A stretch of 64,000 bases of DNA from Dioscorea cayenensis subsp. rotundata (Eukaryota; Streptophyta; Magnoliopsida; Dioscoreales; Dioscoreaceae): positions 1,920,826 to 1,984,825 of the forward strand of contig NC_052484.1 in NCBI RefSeq assembly GCF_009730915.1, in the 5' to 3' direction. The notes below the pieces were generated by a model, which was not told where the DNA came from, searched no databases, and saw only the letters and a program-made list of their open reading frames with translations. Shown here piece after piece: positions 47,279-59,080 of the stretch. The stretch's first letter is position 1. Each line of letters begins with the position of its first letter. The position numbers and the translations under genes are program-made.

Positions 47279-48852
47279 TTCCTTGTCGCCGATCTAGATT
47301 TCTCTGCGAGATGAAACGCAACAAAGAGATCAAATGAATCCCTACCCAAATCGAACCAAAAAACAACCCAAAATCTTCGGAAAATCTAGGGAACTTGCCG
47401 GTGATGATGCAATGCCGGAGCCGGAGAAGGAGACGGAGAGATCGCCGGAGAGGAAGAGAGGGGGAGAGAGATGAGGGTTTTGGATTTGGGCTTGGGGTGA
47501 TATAAAAGGGGGAAAAGGGGTAGAATGGGAAAAAAGGAGGGATTTTTTGAATTTTAAAAAATAATAAAAATGTAAATAGTTTATTTTAGAAGGGGGTATT
47601 TGAAATTTGAAAACGTTGTGGAACGGTCTGAAGTGGCGGGGTGTTATGTATCCGTTGGAGGTTTGCTAGAGGGTTCGTTGCTGGACCCGAGTGTTGGGTT
47701 CATGGTTGAACCCAACCGGTTTAGTTGAACCAATAAGAATAATGATTTTAAGAGCAAGGTATAAATTTATATTTGGGTAGGATATTTAGAATAAAATTTC
47801 TTTTGTTTTTTTTTTAAATTTTAATAAAGTCATGATTTATTCATTTTATAAAAAAAATATTTTTAATTATTTTTTTATCTGGAACCGGAAGAAAACGAGA
47901 TAAAAGGGAAAAAGGCTAAACATAGAAATATTTTTAATAATTTTTTAATTTTAAATGTTAGATAAATTTAAAAACCGACACAATAAACAAGTGATAGTTA
48001 ATTACTAATAGGTCTGTTGCCGTTAGGTCTCTGTATAGAGTGTTTCTATGATTGTATAATTAAAGAGATGTAACTTAACCTAGCACAGAATGAGAGTATA
48101 GATGTTGTGGAGTTTATATTCGTCTTTGACATGTGCTTTGTTTATATTTTTATTTAAAAAAAAAACACATGAGTGATAATACATTAAACAGTTATATTAA
48201 AAATTGAGAGTTTGAAAAATTGAGTACAATAATGATATTTAGACATAATAGAATTACTTGATAATGTGGATCCGATCATTTGCTCTCCCTTCTCCTAGTC
48301 ATCATCTCTCCTAGTCATCATCTACAGAAAAATCCTCATCTTGTCCATAAACCCATAAAGTTTTTTTACTCCCAAAGACCGTGCTTGGGTCAAGCACGAC
48401 TCAACTCGTCTGGTAGCCGGGCACGTACGCTGCTTGACATCACTAGTCTCTTTTAATATAAAATCCGTCTTTTTTCCCTCGTATTTGCACATTTCTCCTT
48501 TTGATCATTCTAATTGATGGATTGCCTTTTTGGTCCTTCCAGCTAATGAACTGGAGGGACAAAAAAGCCAAAAATATACAAATGCGAGGACTAAAAAAAG
48601 CAGATTTTACAGCTAAAGAATAAAAATATGCAAATATGAAGACCAAAAGAGCTGATTTTATATTATATGGGCTTTAAAATTGCAGAAAACGCAAAATATA
48701 AGGGACTATTTTGATATTTAAAAACCAAAAACAGAAACAAAACATAAGAACATGTCCATATTCCGAGTGCTCGAAGCCTTAAACCCTAAAACCTCGTCCC
48801 GCGTCCAAAAACCCCGCCTTTCTCCGCCGTCGCCGGCTCCTCATCGCCGGAG
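47279..48852. other. Bidirectional intergenic region between CKS1 and WDR3
   Basis: Contains the CKS1 leader (GA-rich to about 47,475), then AT-rich DNA. An imperfect inverted repeat lies at about 48,450-48,680 (TATAAAATC-G-CTTTTTT...CGTATTTGCACATTT against CAAATATGAAGACCAAAAGAGCTGATTTTATA), probably a MITE close to the WDR3 promoter. No gene is seen. Confidence 0.5.
48668..48789 (+). promoter_or_regulatory. Site II motif and telo-box upstream of WDR3
   Basis: TGGGCT at 48,668-48,673 and AAACCCTAA at 48,781-48,789, 64 bp before the ATG. This pair is a known arrangement in promoters of plant ribosomal-protein and ribosome-biogenesis genes, which fits WDR3's role. Confidence 0.5.
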
Positions 48853-51800
48853 ATGGTGAAGGCCTACCTCCGCTACGAGCCGGCCCTCGCCTTCGGAGTG
48901 ATCACCTCCACGGAGTCCAACATCACCCTACGATTCCACCGGCTCCTTCCTCCTCTCCGCGGCTCTTGATTCCCTTGCGATCTGGAACTATCGCCAGGGC
49001 ATCCTCTCCAAGCTCCTCTCATCCTCTCCTCGCCCTTCACACTCCCTTGCTGTCACCTCCATTGCCGCCTCCTCCTCCGGCTCCATTGCGACCGGCCACG
49101 CTGATGGTAGTGTCAGACTATGGGACGTAGCGGAGGGATGTTGTGTTGCCACGCTCAATGGACATAGATCGGCGGTCACTGCGCTTAGGTTTAATAAGCA
49201 GGGATCGATGCTTGCGTCTGGGAGCAAGGATTGTGATATTATTTTGTGGGATGCTGTTTCGGAGGCTGGGCTTTTTCGGCTTCAAGGGCATCGCGATCAG
49301 GTATTGTTGCTTTTATTTCTCTTGAATTTCGTTCTTTTTAAATTATCTACAGAATTATTGCTTGGATTTAGGAGATGAAGAAAATTTTCATCATCCTTTT
49401 CAGAATTCTTTGTTTCTTTGCATTCATCTAATCTTTGTTGTTTGTTCATTGGGGGAAAAATTGATTTTTTTTTTTATTGATTGTTTGTCTTGTATACATC
49501 AGGAGCTAAACTTATCACTTAGTTTTGAGCTTAGTTTTAGAGTTCTGGAGATGTACATTTGCTTGTTTTAATCATCATCCACCCAAAGTTTCACTCTCTG
49601 TTTTAATTTTTTAAGTTTTTTAAATAATTTGAGTGATATCTACTTCTTTTAGGTCACAGATCTCGTCTTCTTGGATTCGGGAAAGAAACTGGTGAGTTGC
49701 TCAAAGGACAAGTTTGCAAGAGTCTGGGATCTTGATACCCAACATTGTATGCAGATAGTAAGTGGACAGAACAGTGAGATTTGGTCACTGGATGTTGATC
49801 CAGAAGAGAGGTATTTGGTTATTGGATCAGCGGACAAGGAACTCCATTTTTACCAGATTAAGCTTGATGCTGAAGTGGGTGAGGATTCGAATAAATGGGA
49901 CGTTCTGAAGCAGTTTGGAGAGATTCAAAGGAAGAGTGAAGACCGGGTAGCAACTGTGAGGTTTAATAAAACTGGCAGTCTTCTTGCATGCCAGGTTGCG
50001 GGGAAGACAGTGGAGGTATACCGAGTTTTAAAGTGATGCTGAAGCTAAGCACAAGGCTAAAAGGAGGATTCGAAGAAAGAAAGAAAAGGTTGTGGCCAAA
50101 GCAGAAACTGATGAGAATACAAATGGAAACGCGGAGACCCAACAGCTTGTTGTTATAGTGTCTGATGTCTTTAAACTCCTTCATATTTTAAGGGCAAGCA
50201 AGAAAATTTCCTCAATTGCTTTTTGTCCTGTTACAAGTAAAGGTAGCCTTGCCACTCTATCACTCTCTTTGAACAATAACATGTTGGAAACTCATCTAGT
50301 TGATGATAGCAAGATTACTAAAACCCATGCGATTGAGCTCCATGGGCACCGGTCTGATATCAGGAGTTTATCTCTAAGCTCTGACAATACCCTTTTGATG
50401 TCAACTAGCCACAATGCTGTAAAGATTTGGAATCCAAGTACTGGTTCTTGCCTTCGTACTGTTGATTCTGGGTATGGTTTGTGCAGTGCCTTTGTACCTA
50501 CAAACCGGCATGCACTTGTTGGAACAAAGAATGGTACCTTAGAAGTTATTGACGTAGGAAGTGGGACCTGCATAGAAATGGTAGAAGCTCATGCTGGTGC
50601 TGTTCGATCCGTTGTAAATTGTCCTGATGGGAGTGGGTTTGTCACTGGCAGTGCTGACCATGATGTTAAGTTCTGGGAGTATCAGTTATTGGAGGTTGTC
50701 CTTCTCTCCTTTCCATTACTAATAAAATCTTAATTTTTTATTTATTTGGTTAAAAATTTTCATTTATTTAGCCAAAATCAGTTGTGTTATAAATTACGAG
50801 GAACACAGATTGGGTTAAAACTTAAAACTTAAAAGAGCAGCCTTAATTTCACAGTTTTATCCTCATCTTTTGATATTGTTAACTGGACTTACCTAACATG
50901 AGTTTATATATGTTTTTTTAGGACTCTAAACAACTGACTGTTGCAAATACGAGAACTTTAAAAATGAATGATGATGTTCTTGCAATATCTCTCAGCCCTG
51001 ATGGCAAGTATGTTGCAGTTGCACTACTGGATTGCACAATCAAGGTTTGTTTAATTCTGTGGTTGCTTCTATTTTTCTGACCATCAGTTATTATAACAAA
51101 TATTTGTGCATATTGGCTTTTTTTTTTCTTTTTATACTTTGTTGGATATATGTATTTGCGAGATTGGAAACATTTTTCCATTGTCTTTTGTGATGTATTC
51201 CTGCAACTTGTGAATATATGATCCTATTTTATCTTAAGTATTTCTCGTTTATCTTCTTAAATGTGATCACTGGAAGATTGACTGTTGGTTGTTTGATAAT
51301 TTGCATGGTGGCGCTTTTGGGGACAGATGGATTAACAGATGTTCTTATTTAGGATGAAGCAATGATAAATGGTCAATCTGAAAAGCTTGCCTTTTTAGAT
51401 GTGCAACTTATGCTAATAGTTTAGAAAAACATATCGAACTGCGATCCTTGGCAAAAATGAACAATATAAATGTATAGGAGAGTCTTGATCTTTTAGTTGC
51501 AAAATTTAGACCCTAATTATCAATGGCACCATAATAATAAAATAAGGTGGTATGATGTCTGTCGATACTCAGAGCCTTTCTTTGGTTCTCTATGTGGCAA
51601 AAATCAAATCTTGAATGGGCTAATGGGAATAATATAGATAGGCTTAAGGCTGTAGGAATTAGATTCAACAAATCAGATTCAACACCGGTGATGTTTATCA
51701 TCAATCAAAAGCGTTAACACTAAATTGATTTATTTTTGAAGTGTTAGCAGTAGTTTTCAAGGGTTTAAGTTTTATTCACATGGTTATCTGTTTTGTGGGA

Positions 51801-54800
51801 TTGATAATGAATTGCAAAAAGGCATTGCCAATGCATGCTTCATAACAACGTGTGCATTATCCACCAAAAAAAGCCAGCACATCCTTGATTATGGACCATG
51901 ATGAGTTCTGTGCATGCAAGACATGTCCACTGAGCCAATGCACTTGATGGCAATGTGTGAAAGGCTTCTCATTATTATGTTTCATTGACAAATCTAGGCT
52001 TATTATTGATTTATATTTATGTCAATTGCTTTGTACTCATATTTCGAAACATCTGATCTTGCCCTTTTGATGTGGAGGAGAGCTTAATTATTGAAGTGAT
52101 GCTGTGAGGCTCCTGGACATTTACACTGCCATAATGTTTTTGGTCATGCGGCTTACAAGTTGGATTTTTTAGTGTAACATAAATTGTTTCTAAAGCATTG
52201 GAAGAATACAGATTATTTTCCTATGTTTCCTGTCATAGTGTAATAAGTTTCATGCTGAGTAAACTATCCAATTATTCTTATTTTAAGTATTGATGCAATC
52301 TTAGTGTTTCGCATGTTTCCTGAGTCTTAATGTACAGAAACATTTCTGTTGGTTCTATCTTGTTAGTTACTGCAGCTCCAGGTAATACTTTTTAATAGCA
52401 ATGTAATGTATTTATGCTCTTAGTATTGCTTACCATATATCTACTGACAGATATTTATGCACTTCTACAGGTTTTCTTCATGGACACCTTGAAATTTTTT
52501 CTTTCTTTGTATGGCCACAAGCTTCCTGTGCTTTGTACTGATATATCTTCCGATGGAGCTCTGATAGTTAGTGGTTCTGCAGACAAAAATATGAAGATTT
52601 GGGGATTGGATTTTGGTGATTGCCATAAATCTATTTTTGCTCATAATGACAGGTAGCTTTTAAATTGTATCCTGTTAATTTTAATTGCTTTTAAATTCTG
52701 TAATGTTATCAAGAGCCATTTTATGCAGCTCATGTGTTAGTCTTTTATTGCAGTGTCATGGCTGTCCAGTTTGTCCACAATACGCATTATGTGTTCAGTG
52801 TGGGGAAAGATCGCCTTGTGAAATATTGGGATGCTGACAAGTTTGAGTTACTTCTCACTCTTGAGGGGCATCATGCTGAAGTGTGGTGTCTTGCTATCAG
52901 CAATCGTGGTGATTTTATTGTTACAGGATCACATGATCGATCCATTCGCCGCTGGGATCGCACTGAAGAGCCCTTTTTTATTGAGGTACCATGCCTTCAA
53001 TCTGCTGCTTTGTTTCCACTCAAAAGCTTTTCTTTTCTTCTTAATTAAGATGAGCTCTTTCAAGGTGGTTCTATTCACTGACCAAGTTTAAGTTCTGTTT
53101 GCAATATTATTGTTCTGCAGGAAGAAAGAGAGAAACGGCTGGAGCAAATGTTTGAATCTGATATGGACTATTCAAATGATAGGTACGCACCAAGAGAGGA
53201 TCTTCCCGAGGAGGGATCTGTTGGTCTGCCTGGAAAGAAGACTCAAGAAACTCTTACTGCAGCAGATTCAATTCTTGAGGCAATAGACATAGCTGAAGAA
53301 GAACTAAAACGTATCGAGCAACACAAGGTATGGTTGATCTTCTCATTTCCTTTTCTCATGCATTTATGTTGTTATCCACTTATTCATTTATTCTTCACTG
53401 CTGTGTGAACTTGAGCCATTATTTTGCCATGCCTGTAAAGGTGTGACAATAGAAGTAAGACTATCTGTTACTAGATCCTGCTATTATAGTGAGATTATAT
53501 CATCTCTTCTTCATTTTTTAATTGAACATGTCAATTGGCAGAGTCCAAATAGTTACTACTGGACTTCCTGTTTCTTTTAAGGTACTGGTAAACATTATTT
53601 CATAAATCTTTTGTAGAGGTACTGGTATTGCGACAACTTTTCTCTGCTTCATTTCTGAAATCTATGACCTATGACCATTATATATTATTCAAGTATGCTG
53701 CGTTATATTTGATTGCATACAAATGCAGTGAAGTGTATTTATGTGGGTCTATGCTTACGCTTGTTAATACTAGACATTCTATCTTATTTTTTTCTTTAAT
53801 TTAACTTCTTAGGAGGATGTAAAAAATGGAGCAACTTCTCAGTTTCAGCCAAATATAATGATGCGGGGGCTCTCACCATCTGATTATGTTATCAATGCGA
53901 TCTCCTCGGTTCACACCAATGATTTGGAGCAGACTCTGCTGGTTTGTATTACTCTATCATAATATGCACACTTTAGTTTTAGGCCATTTGTCTAGTTGCC
54001 TGATGATGCAGTGGTTGTTGTCAGCTTGCTTTCGTGCCAGCCAAATAGGTATAATTGCACTTCTAGTTTTTGTGGATTTGTAAAGAAATAATCACAGAGT
54101 CCTGACATAAATGTTTTCGTTACAATAACATGTATTGATTCTAATAATTCATGAGGCTTTATAAATCGAAGTCTCAAGCATAAATTTGCTGCACGGTTTA
54201 ATTGACTTCTTTCCAGAATTTCACAAATTATCCTTAGAAGACTCTCATGCTTCACTAGATTGAACCTCACAACATGTTTATGCCTGATGTTAATTTTTTG
54301 GCATGCTGAAGGTGATTCTTACATCATCATTTTACCAGCCAAACAGTAAGTTGATTAATTTTCTTCTGTTGTTAAGAACACACAATGAGTGGGTGTTTGT
54401 GATGCTCCATTTTTGTTAGTCTTTTCGACATTAGTCTGCTTGGACATGCTTTTGAAACTGAATGACCCTATAACTACTTGTGCAGTCTTTACCATTCACG
54501 GACGCATTGAAGCTTTTATCGTACATGAAGGATTGGGCTACCAGATCTGACAAGGTACTACTAACAATCACATATATTCTTTATAATGTTTTACATGTAA
54601 TTTGAACTTTATCTTACCAGTTTATTATAGCTCAATTTTGTTATCTTCAATTGATTATGTTTCCGTTCCCAGGTTGAGCTTGTGTGCAAGGTCAATGCCA
54701 TTCTTCTTCAAACACATCATAATCAGTTGACCGCCACGCCTTCCGCAAAACACACATTGACTGTTCTAAAGGACATTCTTCCAAAGAAAGCTATGGTAAT

Positions 54801-55307
54801 GCTATTGTTTATGCATTGGCCTTTGATTTCACGCCCGGCTTCTAAGAACATACAAACCTTTTCGAATTTTAAGATCAATGTCTAATATTCTTTGCATGAA
54901 CCCTAGAATGAAACATTGAATTCTTGCTTTCATTTTTTCCCGCTATTTTATCGGCAAGGTTGAAACAAAAGGGGAACAGATTTATTCTAACCAAACTGCA
55001 TAAACTTGCCTTCTCCAGGGATTCAAGAACACTATCGGCGTCAACAATGCATCAATGGAGTATATAAAGGTAAAGCGAGGTCGTCGTTGAACTTTTAGCA
55101 ATCAAAGAAGTATCATATTGTTTGTTTATTCGTCTTTGTTGTTTGAGTACTTAGGAACTTATGTCTATGAGATCCGATGCTCCCTTCCGGGATGCAAAGG
55201 CGAAGCTTTTGGAAATTCGTTTAAAGCAGTCCAAGCACGATGGCCGGAAAGACGGCCCCAGCAAAAGAAAGAAGAAGAAACTCAAGGTTTCAAGTGAGAA
55301 CAAATGA
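48853..55307 (+). CDS. WDR3: WD40 repeat protein WDR3 / UTP12-type (U3 snoRNP, ribosome biogenesis), two 1-nt frameshifts
   Basis: Eleven exons, join(48853..49300, 49653..50694, 50922..51044, 52471..52652, 52754..52985, 53121..53327, 53813..53941, 54486..54554, 54673..54795, 55019..55069, 55155..55307). All introns are GT-AG and in phase apart from two one-base insertions: an extra C near 48,928 in exon 1 (frame resumes as [19 protein letters not shown]) and an extra A near 50,030 in exon 2 (VYRVL then [12 protein letters not shown]). Corrected length is about 918 aa. Many WD repeats are visible ([68 protein letters not shown]), followed by a Utp12-type C-terminal domain ([34 protein letters not shown]) and a basic tail (SKRKKKKLK). 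The family acts in the nucleolar small-subunit processome, in 18S rRNA maturation. Confidence 0.9.
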
Positions 55308-56698
55308 CCAAGTTTAAGCACAGTTTTTGGTAAAAAGGTTAAACAAGAAACTCTACGGTTCCAGTGAAGATAATGGAAGTGAAAGTTACTGATAAAGGGT
55401 AAAAAGAAGAAACCCTAGGTTTCTAGTGAGATTAGTTGAAGATCATGTAACATTAATTTTGTTTATTTTCTCAGCAAGTGGTTATTTAATATTTAAAATT
55501 TTTGACATTTTCTTTGGTTTTTTAGTATTGTTTTTGTTGATGTGATAACCTATATTTGTTTATTAGCAAAAAGTAAAAGTTTTTCTTGAGATTATTGAAT
55601 TGAAATAATTCTTGGTCACATTTTTGGTTTTTTTAATGGTCTATTCTTTTATTTCTCTTTCAATTAGAAATAGCAAAAAAGTAAAAAGTTTGTTTTTGTT
55701 TTTGTTTTTTTTTTTTTATCAATTTGTAATAACATGTCTATCCCTTAAAATTGGTGTTTTGCTTGCATGCCAATGTAAAAATGAGAAATTTTTTTTATAC
55801 TCATTGAAAAAAGTATATTTGTTTTTATAAATGATTTTTTATTTATATATCTTTATAAATTATTTATTTTTATAAGAAGATCAACTAAAAATAATTAAAC
55901 AAAATTAAAGGTCACTAATAGTCCCTTAAATTATTTGTGTCCTTAATGTTGGTGTTCATTGTGGATTCCTTTGGAATATTAGCCCTTAATCTTGCATAAT
56001 GGAACCCCATTTTTAAAAGGTTTAATTGCTATACGATCCCCTCGTAATCATAGATTTTTACCATTTTAGTCCTGCAGATATTTTTTTGGTGATAATTAAA
56101 GTCCCTCATATTTAATTAGTCGATCATTCTAGTTTGTCGATAGATGAGCAGTGTAGAATCAGAAATACTTAATCAGTACATAAAAAATATTATCGATGAC
56201 TAGAATCCACTCAATTCGACTAAATATGAGGATTTAATTGTACCTAAAAGTATTAGGACTAAAAAGGCAGAAAGTACATAATTGTAGAGACCTGATGGCA
56301 ATTAAATCTTTTTAAAAATATTTGTTTCCATCTATTTTTTTTATATATAAAATCCATTTCTAAAATATAAAAATAATTAAAACACCCACACCCACACACT
56401 AGTACCACCAACTACTAGTCACCTAAGTCACTAAAAATCCCTGAAATTTAAGTTTTCATTTATTTCAGTTCTTATCCTGATCTTGCATCAATTTTTATAT
56501 TGATCTCATTTTAGAGCTTTAATTTAATCCTATTTATTTGTCCATTTTAAAAAATTTATAAAATATAAAATATTATTTTATAAAATTTATTATTTACTCC
56601 TTAATATATTTTTATACAGTTTCTAGTAAATCATATTCAACTACCCAGATTATTAAATGATATTTTAAATACACATTCCACACTCCCAAATTTCATTG

Positions 56699-56743
<45 letters not shown>

Positions 56744-57342
56744 ATCTCACTCAATTATTATTAAAATAAATTTACTCAAAAAATAATATATATATATACA
56801 CCAAAAAAATACAGCTAAGTAAAAACAAAACACACACCCAAACTTGATTGATTATTATTATTATTATTATTATTATTATTGGAAAATGATCATCTTAATA
56901 AGTCCATAAATTTTAAAATCTATAAACGTTTTAAATCTAATCCGTTAGATCATAATTGGACAATTAATTATTTATATAAACACTTATTGTTCATAATTAT
57001 TGTACAACATTATATAACGCGCTTTCTACTGCTATAAGAGCCGTCAAATTACTATCATACTATCCGATAGTTACTGTGAACATCCATATATTTTAAATCT
57101 AAAGACGTCCGTAGATGATGAGTCCTCTATTATTATTATTATTATTATTATTATTAAATATCTTAGTCAATTATTAATTATTAATTATTATTAAAATAAA
57201 TATTTACTCCAAAAATCAAAGCAAACAACGTGTCGTCGTCGGTGGTCACCATCATCATCACTCTCAATAATAATTAATAAAACCCTCTCCTTTGCATTCC
57301 CTCTCTCACTCTCAGATCCAGATCTCCTTCCCTTCTCCGACG
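55308..57342. other. Intergenic region between WDR3 and the O-fucosyltransferase gene
   Basis: AT-rich, no gene. It holds the MITE copy at 56,015-56,330, three (ATT)n microsatellites (56,698-56,741; 56,852-56,880; 57,126-57,156), and a unit at 56,881-57,125 bounded by ATCATCTTAATAAGTCC and GTCCGTAGATGATGAGTCC that looks like another MITE inserted in the ATT array. The last about 50 bp is a CT-rich leader. Confidence 0.55.
56015..56330. mobile_element. MITE-like inverted-repeat element, family A, copy 2
   Basis: Left end AAAGGTTTAATTGCTATACG...TTTAGTCCTGCAGATATTTTT...AAAGTCCCTCATATTTAATTAGTCGA. Right end TCGACTAAATATGAGGATTTAATTGTACCTAAAAGTATTAGGACTAAAAAGGCAGAAAGTA..., its imperfect reverse complement. 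It shares GACTAAATATGAG-A-TTAATT-TACCTAAAAGTATTA with copy 1 at 15,587-15,850. Confidence 0.65.
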
Positions 57343-59080
57343 ATGCTCGGCTCCGGCGCCGGACCCATCTCCGGCCTCCGCCCTCTCCTCTCCCGCACCC
57401 CTTCCCTCCGCCCCGACTCTCTCGGCCACACGGCTCTCCATCTCATCTCCAACCTTTGCTTCGCCTTCTTCGTCCTCGTCGTCCTCGTCTTCACTCTCCT
57501 CGCCGCCACCTACCACCCCGACGATCCTCTTCTCCACCCTTCATCCTCCCCTCTCACCTCCTTCCTCTCCTCCTCCTCCAATGCCACCTTCCATTCCGAC
57601 CTCGACTCCGCCGTCCGCACCGGTGAGGATTTCCTCCAACCTAACTCCACCTCAGATTCCTCTCTCGAAGCCCCCGCCATTGCCATTGCCATCGCCGACG
57701 CCTCTCCCACCGACGCTGATGTCATCCCTTCCGAGGACTGCTCCGCCCCCATTGACTGCCTCCACCCCGATGTCCACCATCTCATCATGCGTGTCGCCAT
57801 TGAGCGCTTCCCCGATCTCCATTTCTACCGCTTTGGCAAACCCGTCCCTGTCCCCGGCTTCGATTCCAACTGCGACATAGCTTGGCGGTTCCGCCCTAAG
57901 GACGCTAAGCGCGCCTCGTTCTACAAGGATTACCGCCGCTTCGTTCTCTCCCGCAACGATAACTGCACCATCTCCGTCACCCAGATTGGCGAGTACCACT
58001 CTGGTGTTCTCGCCCGTCGGAAACGCAAGAAGCAAAGCTCCTCACAAAGTCAAGATCAGGAACCGAAAGTGGAGCAGCAGCTGTCCGTGCCGGAAGTCGG
58101 CGAGGCGGTCAACGACACGCTGCCCAAGGTCGAGTCTGAGTCCGCCTTCAGCCGCGGGAAGTACCTCATCTATTCCGGCGGTGGCGATCGGTGCAAGAGC
58201 ATGAACCATTATCTATGGAGCTTTCTTTGCTCGCTCGGTGAAGCACAGTATTTGAACAGGACCCTTGTTATGGACCTTAGCATTTGCCTCTCTTCCACCT
58301 ATACTTCTACGAATCAGGATGAAGAAGGGAAGGATTTCAGGTTCTATTTTGATTTTGAGCATTTGAGGGATTCTGCTTCAGTGTTGGATCAGAAAGAGTT
58401 CTGGAATGATTGGGGCCAGTGGCAGAAGAAGGACAAGCTTGGGCTTTACCTGGTTGAGGATTTCAGAGTCACTCCGATGAAGCTCGCTGATGTCAAAGAT
58501 ACATTGATCATGAGGAAATTTCGGCAATGTTGAGCCTGATAACTACTGGTATCGGGTATGCGAAGGGGAGACGGAGGCAGTAATCCAGCGCCCATGGCAT
58601 CTCCTGTGGAAATCTCGGAGATTGATGGATATTGTCTCTGCCATTGCGTCAGGGATGAATTGGGACTTCGATTCGGTCCACATTGTCCGCGGTGATAAGG
58701 CCAAGAACACTCAACTCTGGCCTAACCTTGCGGCGGACACCTCTCCTGATGCCCTTCTTTCTTCGCTTAGTGATAAGATTGATAATGGGAGGCATCTGTA
58801 CATTGCAACCAATGAGCCTGATACCGCATTCTTTGACCCGTTGAAGGATAAGTACAATACGCACTTCCTTAATGATTACAAGGATTTGTGGAATGAGAAG
58901 AGTGAGTGGTATGTAGAGACAATGAAGTTGAATAATGGAGTGGCTGTAGAGTTTGATGGCTATATGAAGGTGGAGGTGGACACTGAGGTTTTCTTGAGGG
59001 GAAAGAAGCAAATTGAGACTTTTAATGATCTGACGAAAGATTGCAAGGATGGTATCAATACCTGCCCCTCTTCTACCTGA
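57343..59080 (+). CDS. O-fucosyltransferase family protein (type II membrane protein), one frameshift
   Basis: Intronless, 578 aa after one correction. Start at 57343 (ACGATGC), after a CT-rich leader. Residues about 30-52 form a signal-anchor (LISNLCFAFFVLVVLVFTLLAAT) expected to place it in the Golgi lumen. Conserved blocks: HFYRFGKPVPVPGFDS, CDIAWRFRPKDAKRASFYKD, SGGGDRCKSMNHYLWSFLC, AQYLNRTLVMDLSICLSS, FRFYFDFEHL, FRVTPMKLADVKDTLIMRKF, RPWHLLWKSRRLMDIV, HLYIATNEPD and FLRGKKQIETFNDL. These match plant GDP-fucose O-fucosyltransferase family members of the At4g12700/At2g04280 type; the acceptor is unknown. The first frame stops at 58,533 (MRKFRQC); the next resumes as GNVEPDNYWYRVCEGE, so one extra base near 58,522 (TTTC) breaks the frame. 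GC falls from 5' to 3'. Confidence 0.85.

Noticed and set aside
57274-58035. Antisense and alternative-frame ORFs in the 5' part of the O-fucosyltransferase gene
   Set aside because: Shadows of a GC-rich exon; the + frame has the signal-anchor and all conserved blocks.
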